A stretch of DNA of 64,000 nt from Ureibacillus chungkukjangi. Its GTDB lineage: Bacteria; Bacillota; Bacilli; Bacillales_A; Planococcaceae. This document shows, one piece after another, positions 22,172 through 34,097 of this stretch. The notes beneath the pieces are model-generated. The model was not told the origin of the DNA. It saw only the letters and a list, made by a program, of their open reading frames with translations, and searched no databases. The translations under genes and the position numbers were made by a program. The stretch covers positions 170,468-234,467 of the forward strand of contig NZ_QJTJ01000003.1 in the NCBI RefSeq assembly GCF_003217295.1. The letters are read 5' to 3'. Within the stretch, counting starts at the first letter, position 1; each line of letters opens with the position of its first letter.

Positions 22172-22795
22172 ATGACAAAAGTATCTGTACTTAGTCAAAC
22201 AGGCGCTTCTGTAGGTGAAATCGAATTAAACGACTTAGTTTTCGGAATTGAGCCAAATGAAGCAGTATTATTCGACGCAGTAGTTGCTCAACGCGCTTCT
22301 CTTCGTCAAGGTAACCATAAAGTTAAAAACCGTTCTGAAGTTGCTGGTGGTGGACGTAAACCATGGCGCCAAAAAGGAACTGGTCGTGCTCGACAAGGTT
22401 CTATCCGTTCGCCACAATGGCGTGGTGGTGGTGTTGTATTCGGTCCAACTCCACGTAGCTATAGCTACAAATTACCGAAAAAAGTTCGTCGCTTAGCTCT
22501 TAAATCAGCTTTATCAGCTAAAGTTGGAGAACAAAATTTCTTAGTTCTTGATGCATTGCAATTAGCAGCACCGAAAACGAAAGATTTCAAAACGATTTTA
22601 GGTAACCTAAACATCGAAAAGAAAGCTTTATTCGTTACAGCTGAACTAGATGAAAATGTAGCATTATCTGCTCGTAACATCCCAGGTGTAACTGTAGTAA
22701 CAGCTTCTGGAATCAACGTTCTTGATCTTTTAGGTCACGAAAAAGTTGTATTCACAAAAGCTGCAGTAGAAAAAGTTGAGGAGGTGCTTGGATAA
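22172..22795 (+). CDS. rplD: 50S ribosomal protein L4
   Basis: L4 lines the exit tunnel; in Escherichia coli it also represses the S10 operon. The product is 207 aa and contains the tunnel loop [19 protein letters not shown] near residues 62-80, without the insertions or deletions that give macrolide resistance. ATG 22172 follows AAAGGAGG. The stop TAA shares its last base with the rplW start (TAATG), so translation is coupled. Confidence 0.97.
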   Translation: MTKVSVLSQTGASVGEIELNDLVFGIEPNEAVLFDAVVAQRASLRQGNHKVKNRSEVAGGGRKPWRQKGTGRARQGSIRSPQWRGGGVVFGPTPRSYSYKLPKKVRRLALKSALSAKVGEQNFLVLDALQLAAPKTKDFKTILGNLNIEKKALFVTAELDENVALSARNIPGVTVVTASGINVLDLLGHEKVVFTKAAVEKVEEVLG

Positions 22796-23079
22796 TGGAA
22801 GCACGTGATATTCTAAAACGTCCGGTCATTACTGAGCGTTCTTCTGAGCTTATGGCTGAGAAAAAATATACTTTTGAAGTTGATGTTCGCGCTAATAAAA
22901 CTCAAGTTAAAGATGCTGTACAAGAAATCTTTGGCGTAACAGTTGATAAAGTAAACATCATGAACTACAAAGGTAAATTTAAACGTGTTGGTAAATTCGG
23001 CGGATACACTAACAAACGTCGTAAAGCAATCGTTAAATTAACTGCTGATAGCAAAGAAATCGAAATTTTTGAAATTTAA
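22795..23079 (+). CDS. rplW: 50S ribosomal protein L23
   Basis: L23 forms the rim of the exit tunnel and docks trigger factor and SRP. The product is 94 aa, opening [14 protein letters not shown] with the conserved PVITE block. The ribosome-binding site GAGGAGG lies inside the rplD 3' end and the start overlaps the rplD stop by one base. The C-terminal half carries the [12 protein letters not shown] extended loop. Confidence 0.97.
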   Translation: MEARDILKRPVITERSSELMAEKKYTFEVDVRANKTQVKDAVQEIFGVTVDKVNIMNYKGKFKRVGKFGGYTNKRRKAIVKLTADSKEIEIFEI

Positions 23080-23126
23080 TTTCCAATAGGAGATAAAATC
23101 GAACATTCAAGAAGGAGGGAAAACAC

Positions 23127-23957
23127 ATGGCGATTAAAAAGTATAAACCAACCTCAAATGGTCGTCGTAATATGACGTCATCTGATTTTGCGGAAATCAC
23201 AACTAATAAGCCTGAAAAGTCATTATTAGAGCCAATTAAACGCAAAGCTGGTCGTAATAACCAAGGTAAAATTACTGTTCGTCATCACGGTGGAGGTCAT
23301 AAGAAGCAATACCGCGTAATCGACTTTAAACGTACTAAAGACGGAATTCCTGCACGCGTTGCTACTATTGAATATGATCCAAACCGCTCTGCGAATATCG
23401 CATTAATCAATTATGCTGACGGTGAAAAACGTTACATCTTAGCACCGAAAGGATTAGAAGTTGGTCAAACAATCATCTCTGGTCCTGATGTTGATATTAA
23501 AGTAGGTAACACATTACCATTAGCAAACATCCCAATGGGTACAACAATCCATAACATCGAGTTAAAACCTGGAAAAGGCGGACAATTAGTACGTTCTGCT
23601 GGTACTTCTGCGCAAGTACTTGGACGTGAAGATAAATATGTAATCGTTCGTTTACAATCTGGTGAGGTTCGCTTAGTACTTGCAACTTGTCGTGCAACAA
23701 TCGGTCAAGTAGGTAACGAGCAACACGAACTTATCCACATTGGTAAAGCAGGTCGTTCTCGTTGGTTAGGTAAACGCCCAACTGTACGTGGATCTGTAAT
23801 GAACCCTAATGATCACCCACACGGTGGTGGTGAAGGACGTTCACCAATCGGACGTAAATCTCCAATGACACCATGGGGTAAACCAGCCCTTGGTTTCAAA
23901 ACTCGTAAGAAGAAAAACAAAACTAGTAAGTTCATCATTCGTTCTCGTAAAAAATAA
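23127..23957 (+). CDS. rplB: 50S ribosomal protein L2
   Basis: L2 is required for 50S assembly, subunit association and peptidyl-transferase activity. The product is 276 aa with the invariant [11 protein letters not shown] block near residue 227, which includes the functionally critical histidine. ATG 23127 follows GAAGGAGGG. The basic C-terminal tail [18 protein letters not shown] is normal. Confidence 0.98.
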   Translation: MAIKKYKPTSNGRRNMTSSDFAEITTNKPEKSLLEPIKRKAGRNNQGKITVRHHGGGHKKQYRVIDFKRTKDGIPARVATIEYDPNRSANIALINYADGEKRYILAPKGLEVGQTIISGPDVDIKVGNTLPLANIPMGTTIHNIELKPGKGGQLVRSAGTSAQVLGREDKYVIVRLQSGEVRLVLATCRATIGQVGNEQHELIHIGKAGRSRWLGKRPTVRGSVMNPNDHPHGGGEGRSPIGRKSPMTPWGKPALGFKTRKKKNKTSKFIIRSRKK

Positions 23958-24017
23958 TGTGATTGTACTACGGTTCGTATGCAGAACCGTGGTGGAGTCA
24001 CGGAGGGAGGTTCCTAA

Positions 24018-24296
24018 ATGGGTCGCAGTTTGAAAAAAGGACCTTTTGTGGATGATCACTTGATGAAAAAAGTTGAAGCACAAGAAGGTTCAGAGAAAAA
24101 ACAAGTTATTAAAACTTGGTCACGCCGTTCTACTATCTTCCCGAACTTCATCGGTTTAACAGTCGCTGTATATGATGGACGTAAGCATGTTCCTGTATAC
24201 GTGACAGAAGACATGGTAGGTCATAAACTAGGCGAATTCGCACCAACACGTACTTACAAAGGTCACGGTGCAGATGACAAGAAAACAAGACGCTAA
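24018..24296 (+). CDS. rpsS: 30S ribosomal protein S19
   Basis: S19 sits with S13 in the 30S head near the A-site tRNA. The product is 92 aa beginning [18 protein letters not shown] with the family signature and ending in the [11 protein letters not shown] tail. ATG 24018 follows GGAGGGAGG. A small hairpin (CTACGGTTC with GAACCGTGG) lies in the spacer after rplB. Confidence 0.97.
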   Translation: MGRSLKKGPFVDDHLMKKVEAQEGSEKKQVIKTWSRRSTIFPNFIGLTVAVYDGRKHVPVYVTEDMVGHKLGEFAPTRTYKGHGADDKKTRR

Positions 24297-24318
24297 TTTT
24301 GAGAGGAGGTAAATCCTA

Positions 24319-24663
24319 ATGACACAAGCTAAAGCTATCGCTCGCACAGTTCGTATTGCTCCTCGTAAAGTACGTCTAGTAGTAGACTTAATCCGAGGAA
24401 AGCAAATTGGTGAAGCAGTTGCAATTTTACGTCATACTCCAAAAGCGGCGTCTCCAGTCGTTGAGAAAGTATTAAAATCTGCAGTTGCAAATGCTGAGCA
24501 CAACTATGATTTAGATATTAACAACTTAGTTATTTCTGAAGTATTTGTTGACGAAGGTCCAACATTAAAACGTTTCCGTCCACGTGCGCAAGGACGTGCA
24601 AGCGCAATTAACAAACGCACAAGCCACATCACTTTAGTGGTATCTGAGAAGAAGGAGGGTTAA
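24319..24663 (+). CDS. rplV: 50S ribosomal protein L22
   Basis: L22 lines the exit tunnel with L4. The product is 114 aa, with the beta-hairpin stretch [20 protein letters not shown] near residues 90-109 intact, so no macrolide-type deletion is seen. ATG 24319 follows GAGAGGAGG. Its 3' end contains the AAGGAGGG site for rpsC. Confidence 0.97.
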   Translation: MTQAKAIARTVRIAPRKVRLVVDLIRGKQIGEAVAILRHTPKAASPVVEKVLKSAVANAEHNYDLDINNLVISEVFVDEGPTLKRFRPRAQGRASAINKRTSHITLVVSEKKEG

Positions 24664-24666
24664 TCC

Positions 24667-25323
24667 GTGGGTCAAAAAGTACATCCAATAGGACTACGAG
24701 TTGGTATTATTCGTGATTGGGAGTCAAGATGGTACGCTGAGAAAGACTATGCGACTTTATTACACGAAGATATCAAAGTTCGTAAATATATCGAATCTGC
24801 TTTAAAAGAAGCATCTGTTTCTAAAGTAGAAATCGAACGCGCTGCAAATCGCGTAAACATTACTATTCACACTGCGAAACCAGGTATGGTTATCGGTAAA
24901 GGTGGTACGGAAGTTGAAAACTTACGTAAATATCTTAACGATTTAACTGGTAAACGTGTACACATTAACATCGTAGAAATCAAAAGAGCTGATCTTGATG
25001 CTCGTTTAGTAGCAGAAAACATCGCTCGTCAACTTGAGAACCGCGTATCATTCCGCCGTGCTCAAAAACAAGCAATTCAACGCACAATCCGTTCTGGTGC
25101 AAAAGGAATTAAAACACAAGTATCTGGTCGTTTAGGTGGCGCTGATATCGCGCGTGCTGAACATTACAGTGAAGGAACTGTTCCACTTCATACTCTTCGT
25201 GCTGACATTGATTATGCTCACGCAGAAGCTGACACTACTTATGGTAAATTAGGTGTTAAAGTATGGATTTATCGTGGTGAAGTCCTTCCAACGAAGAAGA
25301 GCTCTGTGGAAGGAGGCAAATAA
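24667..25323 (+). CDS. rpsC: 30S ribosomal protein S3
   Basis: S3 helps form the mRNA entry channel and has mRNA helicase activity with S4. The product is 218 aa. The type II KH domain shows [12 protein letters not shown] near residues 76-87, and the C-terminal domain shows [10 protein letters not shown]. The start is GTG 24667, three bases after the rplV stop, with the ribosome-binding site in the rplV coding end. Confidence 0.97.
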   Translation: MGQKVHPIGLRVGIIRDWESRWYAEKDYATLLHEDIKVRKYIESALKEASVSKVEIERAANRVNITIHTAKPGMVIGKGGTEVENLRKYLNDLTGKRVHINIVEIKRADLDARLVAENIARQLENRVSFRRAQKQAIQRTIRSGAKGIKTQVSGRLGGADIARAEHYSEGTVPLHTLRADIDYAHAEADTTYGKLGVKVWIYRGEVLPTKKSSVEGGK

Positions 25324-25325
25324 TA

Positions 25326-25950
<625 letters not shown>

Positions 25951-25968
25951 TAAAGGAGGTTCTTTAGT

Positions 25969-26232
25969 ATGACTGAGCGTAATCAACGCAAAGTTTACAC
26001 GGGCCGTGTAGTTTCAGATAAAATGGACAAAACAGTTACTGTTCTTGTTGAAACTTATAAGAAACACAAATTATATGGTAAACGTGTAAAGTACTCTAAA
26101 AAATTTAAAGCTCATGATGAGTTGAACGAAGCGAAAATCGGTGATATCGTACGTATCATGGAAACTCGTCCGTTATCAGCTACAAAACGCTTCCGTCTAG
26201 TGGAAGTCGTAGAAAAAGCTGTTATTATTTAA
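25969..26232 (+). CDS. rpsQ: 30S ribosomal protein S17
   Basis: Primary 16S rRNA-binding OB-fold protein of the 30S body, 87 aa. Signature segments are [17 protein letters not shown] near the N-terminus and the CDH-equivalent [23 protein letters not shown] 25969 follows AAAGGAGGT, 18 bases after rpmC. Confidence 0.97.
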   Translation: MTERNQRKVYTGRVVSDKMDKTVTVLVETYKKHKLYGKRVKYSKKFKAHDELNEAKIGDIVRIMETRPLSATKRFRLVEVVEKAVII

Positions 26233-26277
26233 TAACATATTCGGAAAACACATGAATTCCGAAGGGAGGTAACCTAA

Positions 26278-26646
26278 GTGATCCAACAAGAAAGTCGTAT
26301 GAAAGTTGCTGACAACTCAGGTGCACGCGAAGTTTTAACAATTAAAGTACTTGGTGGTTCTGGCCGTAAAACTGCTAACATCGGTGATATCGTTGTTGTA
26401 ACAGTTAAGAAAGCAACACCAGGGGGCGTTGTCAAGAAGGGTGACGTTGTTAAGGCTGTTGTCGTTCGCACAAAATCTGGTGTACGCCGTAAAGATGGTA
26501 CTTATATTAAATTTGACGAAAATGCTTGCGTAATCATCAAAGACGATAAGTCACCACGCGGAACTCGTATTTTCGGACCTGTTGCACGTGAATTACGTGA
26601 TAGCAACTTCATGAAAATCGTTTCATTAGCTCCAGAAGTTCTTTAA
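26278..26646 (+). CDS. rplN: 50S ribosomal protein L14
   Basis: L14 contributes to intersubunit bridges with 16S rRNA. The product is 122 aa, GTG start 26278 behind GAAGGGAGG, beginning [17 protein letters not shown]. The family signature [20 protein letters not shown] lies at about 81-100. First gene of the conserved spc part of the cluster. Confidence 0.97.
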   Translation: MIQQESRMKVADNSGAREVLTIKVLGGSGRKTANIGDIVVVTVKKATPGGVVKKGDVVKAVVVRTKSGVRRKDGTYIKFDENACVIIKDDKSPRGTRIFGPVARELRDSNFMKIVSLAPEVL

Positions 26647-26682
26647 TTTCATGATAGTACCAATCAAGGAGGTGCGACACTA

Positions 26683-26991
26683 ATGCATGTAAAAAAGGGC
26701 GACAAAGTAAAAGTTATCTCTGGTAAAGATAAAGGTAAAGAAGGCGTAGTTTTAGCTGCTTTCCCAAAACAAGAACGCGTTCTTGTAGAAGGTATTAACA
26801 TCGTTAAAAAACACGTTAAACCTAACCAGTTAAACCCACAAGGTGGTATTGTGAGCCAAGAAGCAGCAATCCACGTATCGAACGTAATGCTAATCGATCC
26901 GAAATCTGGCGAGCCGACTCGTGTAGGTTACAAAATCGAAGATGGCAAAAAAGTTCGTGTTGCAAAAAAATCAGGTGCAGTAATCGACTAA
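26683..26991 (+). CDS. rplX: 50S ribosomal protein L24
   Basis: Assembly-initiator protein of the 50S subunit, 102 aa. The KOW motif [19 protein letters not shown] is at residues 3-21. ATG 26683 follows AAGGAGGTG. Normal spacing to rplN (36 bases) and rplE (28 bases). Confidence 0.97.
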   Translation: MHVKKGDKVKVISGKDKGKEGVVLAAFPKQERVLVEGINIVKKHVKPNQLNPQGGIVSQEAAIHVSNVMLIDPKSGEPTRVGYKIEDGKKVRVAKKSGAVID

Positions 26992-27019
26992 AACGAAATT
27001 TGAGAAGGGAGGTACGAAC

Positions 27020-27559
27020 ATGAGCCGCCTAAAAGAAAAATATTTAAACGAAGTTTCTCCTGCTCTAATGAGCAAGTTCGAATATAAATCAGTAATGCAA
27101 GTGCCTAAAGTAGACAAAATCGTTATTAACATGGGTGTTGGTGACGCTGTACAAAACTCTAAAGCACTAGATGCTGCTGTTGAAGAATTAACAATTATCA
27201 CTGGGCAAAAACCAGTTGTAACAAAAGCGAAAAAATCTATTGCTGGTTTCCGTCTACGTGAAGGTCAAGCAATTGGTGCGAAAGTTACATTACGTGGTGA
27301 ACGTATGTATGAATTCTTGGACAAATTAATCGCTATCTCACTACCACGTGTACGCGACTTCCGCGGTGTTTCTAAAAAATCATTTGATGGTCGTGGAAAC
27401 TACACATTAGGTGTTAAAGAACAATTAATTTTCCCAGAGATCGATTACGATAAAGTTTCGAAAGTACGCGGTATGGACATCGTGATCGTAACAACTGCGA
27501 ATTCTGATGAAGAAGCTCGCGAGTTATTGACACAATTCGGTATGCCGTTCCAAAAGTAA
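27020..27559 (+). CDS. rplE: 50S ribosomal protein L5
   Basis: L5 binds 5S rRNA and contacts the P-site tRNA and S13. The product is 179 aa with [18 protein letters not shown] near 31-48 and the [17 protein letters not shown] loop. ATG 27020 follows GAAGGGAGG. Confidence 0.97.
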   Translation: MSRLKEKYLNEVSPALMSKFEYKSVMQVPKVDKIVINMGVGDAVQNSKALDAAVEELTIITGQKPVVTKAKKSIAGFRLREGQAIGAKVTLRGERMYEFLDKLIAISLPRVRDFRGVSKKSFDGRGNYTLGVKEQLIFPEIDYDKVSKVRGMDIVIVTTANSDEEARELLTQFGMPFQK

Positions 27560-27562
27560 TAA

Positions 27563-27766
<204 letters not shown>

Positions 27767-27795
27767 TCCCCTAAATTGGGAAGGAGGTAAAATTT

Positions 27796-28194
27796 ATGAC
27801 AATGACAGATCCGATCGCAGATATGCTAACACGCATTCGTAATGCTAACATGGTTCGTCACGAGAAGTTAGAAGTACCAGCTTCAAACTTAAAGAAAGAA
27901 ATCGCTGAAATCTTAAAGCGTGAAGGTTTCGTTCGTGATGTAGAATATGTTGAAGATAATAAGCAAGGTATCATCCGTATCTTCTTAAAATATGGAAAAG
28001 AAAACGAGCGTGTTATCACTGGCTTAAAACGTATTTCAAAACCTGGCTTACGTGTATATGCTAAAACTGACGAAGTACCTCGTGTACTTAACGGTTTAGG
28101 TATCGCTTTAGTATCAACTTCTCAAGGTTTATTAACTGATAAAGAAGCACGTGCTAAAAAAGTTGGCGGAGAAATCTTAGCTTACATTTGGTAA
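27796..28194 (+). CDS. rpsH: 30S ribosomal protein S8
   Basis: S8 binds the central domain of 16S rRNA; in Escherichia coli it also represses the spc operon. The product is 132 aa. ATG 27796 is 7 bases after AAGGAGGT (27781-27788); the second ATG at 27802 is too far. The C-terminal signature [14 protein letters not shown] segment ([18 protein letters not shown]) is intact. Confidence 0.97.
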   Translation: MTMTDPIADMLTRIRNANMVRHEKLEVPASNLKKEIAEILKREGFVRDVEYVEDNKQGIIRIFLKYGKENERVITGLKRISKPGLRVYAKTDEVPRVLNGLGIALVSTSQGLLTDKEARAKKVGGEILAYIW

Positions 28195-28224
28195 TAAGCA
28201 ATAAAAGAATGGAGGTGCAACTAA

Positions 28225-28764
28225 ATGTCTCGTGTAGGTAAAAAACCAATCGAGGTTCCAGCTAACGTGACTGTAACTATCGCTGACGATAACACAGTTA
28301 CTGTTAAAGGACCTAAAGGCGATTTAACTCGTCAATTCAACCAAGATATGAAAATTGAGTTAGAAGGTAACATCATCAACGTTGTTCGCCCTTCTGAGTC
28401 AAAACAACACCGTACTATTCATGGTACAACTCGTGCGCTATTAGCAAACATGGTTACTGGTGTTTCTGAAGGATTTTCTCGTTCACTAGAACTTATCGGT
28501 GTAGGTTACCGTGCGCAATTACAAGGTAAGAAACTTGTACTTAACGTAGGTTACTCTCATCCAGTAGAGTTCACACCTGAAGAAGGTCTAGAAATCGAAG
28601 TTCCTTCAAATACTAAGGTAATTGTTAAAGGTATTAGCAAAGAACGTGTTGGTGCATTAGCATCTAACATTCGTGATGTTCGCCCACCAGAGCCTTACAA
28701 AGGTAAAGGTATTCGTTATGAAGGCGAATTTGTACGTCGTAAAGAAGGTAAAACAGGTAAATAA
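28225..28764 (+). CDS. rplF: 50S ribosomal protein L6
   Basis: L6 lies near the sarcin-ricin loop and factor-binding site. The product is 179 aa made of two homologous RNA-binding halves, with the C-terminal signature [14 protein letters not shown] near 152-165. ATG 28225 follows GGAGGTG. Confidence 0.97.
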   Translation: MSRVGKKPIEVPANVTVTIADDNTVTVKGPKGDLTRQFNQDMKIELEGNIINVVRPSESKQHRTIHGTTRALLANMVTGVSEGFSRSLELIGVGYRAQLQGKKLVLNVGYSHPVEFTPEEGLEIEVPSNTKVIVKGISKERVGALASNIRDVRPPEPYKGKGIRYEGEFVRRKEGKTGK

Positions 28765-28794
28765 TGCTTTTCGCATTAGAAAGGAGTGACCTCT

Positions 28795-29154
28795 GTGATT
28801 ACGAAACAAGATAAAAATCAAGTTCGTAAAAAACGTCATGTGCGTGTTCGTACAAAGATCTCAGGTACTGCTGAGCGTCCACGTTTAAACGTATTCCGTT
28901 CAAACAAGAACATCTATGCACAACTTATTGACGATGTTGCTGGTGTGACACTTGTAAGTGCATCTTCTCAAGAAAATAGTTTTGAGGGTGCAGGTAACAA
29001 TGTAGAAGCTGCAGCAAAAATCGGTGAAACAATCGCTAAACGCGCTGCGGAAAAAAATATTACTGCTGTTGTATTTGACCGCGGTGGTTACTTATATCAT
29101 GGACGTGTAAAAGCTTTAGCTGAAGCTGCACGTGAAAACGGCTTAGAATTTTAA
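28795..29154 (+). CDS. rplR: 50S ribosomal protein L18
   Basis: 5S rRNA-binding protein, 119 aa from GTG 28795. The in-frame GTG at 28786 overlaps the AAGGAG site (28781-28786), so the downstream GTG, 8 bases away, is the start; the resulting MITKQDKNQ matches the family length. The conserved [20 protein letters not shown] and [16 protein letters not shown] segments are present. Confidence 0.96.
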   Translation: MITKQDKNQVRKKRHVRVRTKISGTAERPRLNVFRSNKNIYAQLIDDVAGVTLVSASSQENSFEGAGNNVEAAAKIGETIAKRAAEKNITAVVFDRGGYLYHGRVKALAEAARENGLEF

Positions 29155-29175
29155 TAAGAAGGAGGGACATACTTC

Positions 29176-29676
29176 ATGAGTCGCATTGACGCAAACAAAC
29201 TTGAACTTGAAGAACGCGTAGTTACTATTAACCGCGTTGCTAAAGTTGTTAAAGGTGGTCGTCGCTTCCGCTTTACAGCACTAGTTGTTGTAGGTGACAA
29301 AAACGGTCATGTAGGTTTCGGTACTGGTAAAGCTCAAGAGGTTCCAGACGCGATCCGTAAAGCTGTTGAAGACGCGAAGAAAAACTTAATCGAAGTGCCA
29401 CGTGTTGGTGGAACAACTCCACATGATGTTGTTGGTCGCTTCGGAGCAGGTCAAATTTTAATCAAACCTGCAGCTCCAGGTACTGGAGTTATCGCTGGTG
29501 GTCCTGTACGTGCCGTACTTGAACTTGCTGGTATTACTGATATTCTTTCAAAATCTCTAGGTTCAAACACACCAATCAACATGGTACGTGCTACTGTTGC
29601 TGGTCTAAGTGAACTAAAACGCGCAGAGGACGTTGCAAAACTACGCGGTAAATCAGTGGAAGAACTATTAGGATAA
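29176..29676 (+). CDS. rpsE: 30S ribosomal protein S5
   Basis: Accuracy protein of the 30S subunit and, with S3 and S4, part of the mRNA entry channel. The product is 166 aa with the N-terminal double-stranded RNA-binding fold and the [18 protein letters not shown] loop near residues 24-41, where spectinomycin-resistance changes occur; it appears unaltered. ATG 29176 follows AAGGAGGG. Confidence 0.97.
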   Translation: MSRIDANKLELEERVVTINRVAKVVKGGRRFRFTALVVVGDKNGHVGFGTGKAQEVPDAIRKAVEDAKKNLIEVPRVGGTTPHDVVGRFGAGQILIKPAAPGTGVIAGGPVRAVLELAGITDILSKSLGSNTPINMVRATVAGLSELKRAEDVAKLRGKSVEELLG

Positions 29677-29690
29677 GGGGGGGAATTATA

Positions 29691-29873
29691 ATGACAAACA
29701 AATTAGAAATTACCCTTACTAAATCTTTAATTGGTACTAAGCCTCAACAACGTAAAATCGTTGAAGCATTAGGTTTACGTAAAATGAACCAAACTGTAGA
29801 ACAAGCTGACAACGCAGCTATTCGCGGTATGTTAGATAAAGTAGCTCACTTAGTTACTGTAAAAGGAAATTAA
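29691..29873 (+). CDS. rpmD: 50S ribosomal protein L30
   Basis: A 60-aa protein of the large subunit, present in Firmicutes but absent from some bacteria. It contains [19 protein letters not shown] and the [20 protein letters not shown] signature. ATG 29691 follows GGGGGG, 14 bases after rpsE. Confidence 0.96.
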   Translation: MTNKLEITLTKSLIGTKPQQRKIVEALGLRKMNQTVEQADNAAIRGMLDKVAHLVTVKGN

Positions 29874-29906
29874 TTTTCAATCATTGAACAAGGAGGTGCC
29901 ACCCAT

Positions 29907-30347
29907 ATGAAACTTCATGAGTTAAAACCAGCAGAAGGATCACGTAAAGAGCGTAACCGTGTTGGTCGTGGTATCGGTTCTGGTAACGGTAAAACTGCAG
30001 GTAGAGGTCATAAAGGTCAAAACGCTCGTTCTGGCGGCGGCGTTCGTCCTGGATTCGAGGGGGGTCAAAACCCACTATTCCGTCGTTTACCAAAACGCGG
30101 CTTTACGAACATCAACCGTAAAGAATTCGCAATCGTTAACCTTGATGCATTAAACCGTTTCGAAGATGGTGCAGAAGTAACACCTGCATTATTACTAGAA
30201 ACTGGTATTGTGAGTAATGAAAAAGCTGGGATTAAGATTCTAGGTAATGGAACTCTTAACAAAAAGCTTACAGTAAAAGCTCACAAGTTCTCAGCTTCAG
30301 CTAAAGAAGCAATCGAGAACGCTGGCGGAACAACTGAGGTGATTTAA
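29907..30347 (+). CDS. rplO: 50S ribosomal protein L15
   Basis: Late-assembly 50S protein, 146 aa, with the basic Gly-rich N-terminal extension [20 protein letters not shown] near 18-37. ATG 29907 follows CAAGGAGGTG. The stop TAA shares its last base with the secY start (TAATG), so translation is coupled. Confidence 0.97.
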   Translation: MKLHELKPAEGSRKERNRVGRGIGSGNGKTAGRGHKGQNARSGGGVRPGFEGGQNPLFRRLPKRGFTNINRKEFAIVNLDALNRFEDGAEVTPALLLETGIVSNEKAGIKILGNGTLNKKLTVKAHKFSASAKEAIENAGGTTEVI

Positions 30348-31642
30348 TGTTTCAGACGATCTCTAACTTTATGCGCGTTCGAGATATACGAAATAAAATC
30401 ATCTTTACATTATTAATGTTGATTGTTTTCCGTATTGGAACATTCATTCCAGTACCTAACGTCGACTCTCAAGTATTAAAGGTAGCCGATGAGTTTAACT
30501 TAATTGGTTTCCTTAATACTTTCGGCGGTGGTGCATTGTCTAACTTCTCAATCTTTGCATTGGGAATTATGCCTTACATTACTGCTTCTATTATTGTTCA
30601 GCTATTGCAAATGGATGTTGTTCCAAAGTTTGCGGAATGGGCAAAACAAGGTGATGTTGGTCGACGCAAGTTGGCTCAATTCACTCGTTACTTAACTGTA
30701 ATTTTAGCCTTCATTCAAGCTTTCGCAATGTCATTTGGGTTCAATCAAATGTACGGTGGTTCTTTAATTACTGATACAAGTGTTTTGTCCTACATAACGA
30801 TTGCGATCGTGTTAACTGCTGGTACTTCATTCCTACTATGGCTAGGTGAACAAATCACATCACATGGTGTTGGAAATGGTATTTCAATCATTATCTTTGC
30901 AGGGATTGTTGCTGCAATACCAACAACAGTGAACCAAATCTATGCACAACAAATCGAGGATGCTGGAGATCAGCTATTCATCCGAATTGCTATCTTAGTA
31001 ATACTTGTTTTGATTATGCTAGCAGTTGTAGTTGGAGTAATTTACGTACAACAAGCTTTACGTAAAATTCCAATTCAATATGCAAAACGAGTTGCAGGTC
31101 GTACGCCACAAGCTGGTGGACAACAAACACATTTACCGTTAAAAGTAAATGCTGCAGGGGTTATTCCGGTAATCTTTGCCATTGCGTTTATTGTTACACC
31201 TCAAACTTTAGCTACGTTCTTCGGTCAAAATTCAGTGACTTCCTTCATTACAACTACGTTTGACTATACTAAACCTGTTGGAATGATTATCTATATTGCA
31301 TTGATTGTTGCGTTCACGTACTTCTATGCATTTATACAAGTGAATCCTGAAAACTTGTCCGACAACTTGAAAAAACAAGGTGCGTATATTCCTGGGATTC
31401 GTCCTGGTAACGATACGCAAAGTTACTTAACAAAAGTACTATACCGTTTAACATTTGTGGGTGCACTATTCTTAGTTGCTATTTCAGTACTACCAATCCT
31501 ATTTATTAATTTCATGAATCTACCTGCTTCGGCGCAAATTGGTGGTACTAGTGTAATTATCGTAGTTGGTGTTGCTTTAGAAACAATGAAACAATTAGAA
31601 GCTCAACTTGTAAAACGTCACTATAAAGGCTTTATGAAATAA
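30347..31642 (+). CDS. secY: Protein translocase channel subunit SecY
   Basis: Channel-forming subunit of the SecYEG translocon, 431 aa, with ten predicted membrane helices. It begins [18 protein letters not shown]; the plug region and the cytoplasmic loop carrying RTPQAGGQQTHLPLKVNAAGVIP (split here as RTPQAGGQQ and LPLKVNAAGVIP) are conserved. Start ATG 30347 overlaps the rplO stop by one base. A hairpin without U-run lies between secY and adk. Confidence 0.97.
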   Translation: MFQTISNFMRVRDIRNKIIFTLLMLIVFRIGTFIPVPNVDSQVLKVADEFNLIGFLNTFGGGALSNFSIFALGIMPYITASIIVQLLQMDVVPKFAEWAKQGDVGRRKLAQFTRYLTVILAFIQAFAMSFGFNQMYGGSLITDTSVLSYITIAIVLTAGTSFLLWLGEQITSHGVGNGISIIIFAGIVAAIPTTVNQIYAQQIEDAGDQLFIRIAILVILVLIMLAVVVGVIYVQQALRKIPIQYAKRVAGRTPQAGGQQTHLPLKVNAAGVIPVIFAIAFIVTPQTLATFFGQNSVTSFITTTFDYTKPVGMIIYIALIVAFTYFYAFIQVNPENLSDNLKKQGAYIPGIRPGNDTQSYLTKVLYRLTFVGALFLVAISVLPILFINFMNLPASAQIGGTSVIIVVGVALETMKQLEAQLVKRHYKGFMK

Positions 31643-32362
<720 letters not shown>

Positions 32363-32400
32363 TACCCGGCATTAGACGAGAGTCAATTGCTTTTCGCGGG

Positions 32401-32707
32401 AGAATTTGCGGGTGCAACAAAATAAACTTTATTGAGAGTTGCAAAAGCATATTGTGCCCGGTATACACGAGACACAAATGTGATAGAATCTATTTTGTGG
32501 TAAGTGTTATGGGTTTCGTGGAAGCATCTTTGTAACGGGTATGAATCTCTCATCCAAGACATTCCGGGATATCGAGTAAAGAATGTATACATTCTTAATC
32601 GGAAGTAGTCATTCCCAGGATTGTGTGAAGCGAAACCAGACGAGCGTCTTTCGAACATCTCTCATACAATCCAAGCATATGTTGGTGAAGTTGCTTCTAT
32701 TGAATAA
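32401..32707 (+). pseudogene. map: Decayed methionine aminopeptidase gene (map remnant)
   Basis: No open gene lies between adk and infA, but three pieces in shifting frames read like type I methionine aminopeptidase in the right order. Codons 32436-32465 read ELQKHIVPGI (family: EELKKHIKPGIS). Codons 32522-32578 read LCNGYESLIQDIPGYRV (family: CVSVNEELVHGIPGSRV), with GGTTTC-GTGGAAGCATCT just upstream matching the NGFRGSI codons at DNA level. Codons 32618-32704 read GLCEAKPDERLSNISH, then TIQAYV (family: GLQEAKPGERLSNISHAIQTYV), ending at TAA 32705. The metal-binding core between the second and third pieces and the whole C-terminal catalytic half are missing, and there are several stops. The left edge is uncertain. 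It cannot make an active enzyme. Confidence 0.85.
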
Positions 32708-32713
32708 AAACAG

Positions 32714-32742
32714 TTGCATAGATTCTCTTTATCGTGTATGTT
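32714..32742 (+). promoter_or_regulatory. Possible infA promoter
   Basis: TTGCAT (32714-32719), 17 bases and TATGTT (32737-32742) just after the map remnant. The pair GATTCTCT (32721-32728) and AGAGAATC (32743-32750) forms an inverted repeat over the same stretch. Confidence 0.4.
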
Positions 32743-32780
32743 AGAGAATCGATAACGCATATAGAAGGGAGACAGGGTTG

Positions 32781-32999
32781 ATGGCGAAAGACGATGTAAT
32801 TGAAGTCGAAGGAACAGTTGTTGAGACTTTGCCAAACGCGATGTTTAAGGTAGAATTAGAAAATGGGCACACGGTGCTTGCACACGTTTCTGGAAAGATT
32901 CGAATGCACTTTATCCGTATTTTACCTGGAGATAAGGTTACTATAGAGTTATCTCCATACGATTTAACTCGCGGTCGTATCACATACCGTTTTAAATAA
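32781..32999 (+). CDS. infA: Translation initiation factor IF-1
   Basis: OB-fold initiation factor that blocks the A site, 72 aa, the exact family length. ATG 32781 follows AAGGGAGA; an in-frame TTG at 32778 is too close and would add a residue. The [19 protein letters not shown] block (about 35-53) is the RNA-binding face. Confidence 0.97.
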   Translation: MAKDDVIEVEGTVVETLPNAMFKVELENGHTVLAHVSGKIRMHFIRILPGDKVTIELSPYDLTRGRITYRFK

Positions 33000-33036
33000 T
33001 CTTTTGCACTCCGGACTATTAAGGAGGTTGGGTTAG

Positions 33037-33150
<114 letters not shown>

Positions 33151-33173
33151 TTATAAGGAGGTGCACAACGTAC

Positions 33174-33539
33174 ATGGCACGTATTGCTGGAGTTGACATT
33201 CCTCGCGACAAACGCGTGGTAATTTCATTAACTTACATTTACGGAATTGGTAAAACTACTTCTCAAAAAGTATTAGCTGCTGCTGGCGTTAACGCTGAGA
33301 CTCGCGTACGCGATCTTACTGAAGATGAGTTAAACAAAATCCGTGAACAATTAGATACTTTAAAAGTGGAAGGTGACTTACGTCGCGAAATTTCACTTAA
33401 CATTAAACGTCTGATGGAAATCGGTTGTAACCGTGGTATCCGTCACCGTCGTGGTTTACCTGTTCGTGGTCAAAATACGAAAAACAATGCGCGTACGCGT
33501 AAAGGTCCTCGTAAAACTGTAGCGAACAAGAAAAAATAA
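33174..33539 (+). CDS. rpsM: 30S ribosomal protein S13
   Basis: S13 contacts the P-site tRNA and the 50S subunit across the head. The product is 121 aa with the helix-two-turn-helix region [15 protein letters not shown] near 20-34 and the basic tail [21 protein letters not shown] 33174 follows AAGGAGGTG. Confidence 0.97.
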   Translation: MARIAGVDIPRDKRVVISLTYIYGIGKTTSQKVLAAAGVNAETRVRDLTEDELNKIREQLDTLKVEGDLRREISLNIKRLMEIGCNRGIRHRRGLPVRGQNTKNNARTRKGPRKTVANKKK

Positions 33540-33546
33540 TAAGTAA

Positions 33547-33954
<408 letters not shown>

Positions 33955-34039
33955 TGGGAGCATCTCAAAGTAATCTTTGAGTTCATCATTGCTTGTACAA
34001 AACAAAAATCTTGTGCAAATCTTATAAAGTCAATAGTTT

Positions 34040-34069
34040 TTGACTATTATGATGTTATGAACCTATACA
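34040..34069 (+). promoter_or_regulatory. Possible promoter in the rpsK-rpoA gap
   Basis: TTGACT (34040-34045), 18 bases and TATACA (34064-34069). The -35 is also the right arm of a small inverted repeat (AGTCAA with TTGACT). It could supply extra rpoA-rplQ transcription. Confidence 0.35.
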
Positions 34070-34097
34070 TTCGATGTTTTAAAGGAGGGTAAATTGA

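Noticed and set aside
32383..32658. A 91-codon minus-strand frame between adk and infA.
   Set aside because: It is antisense to the map remnant and has no site or family resemblance; the plus-strand MAP similarity explains the region.
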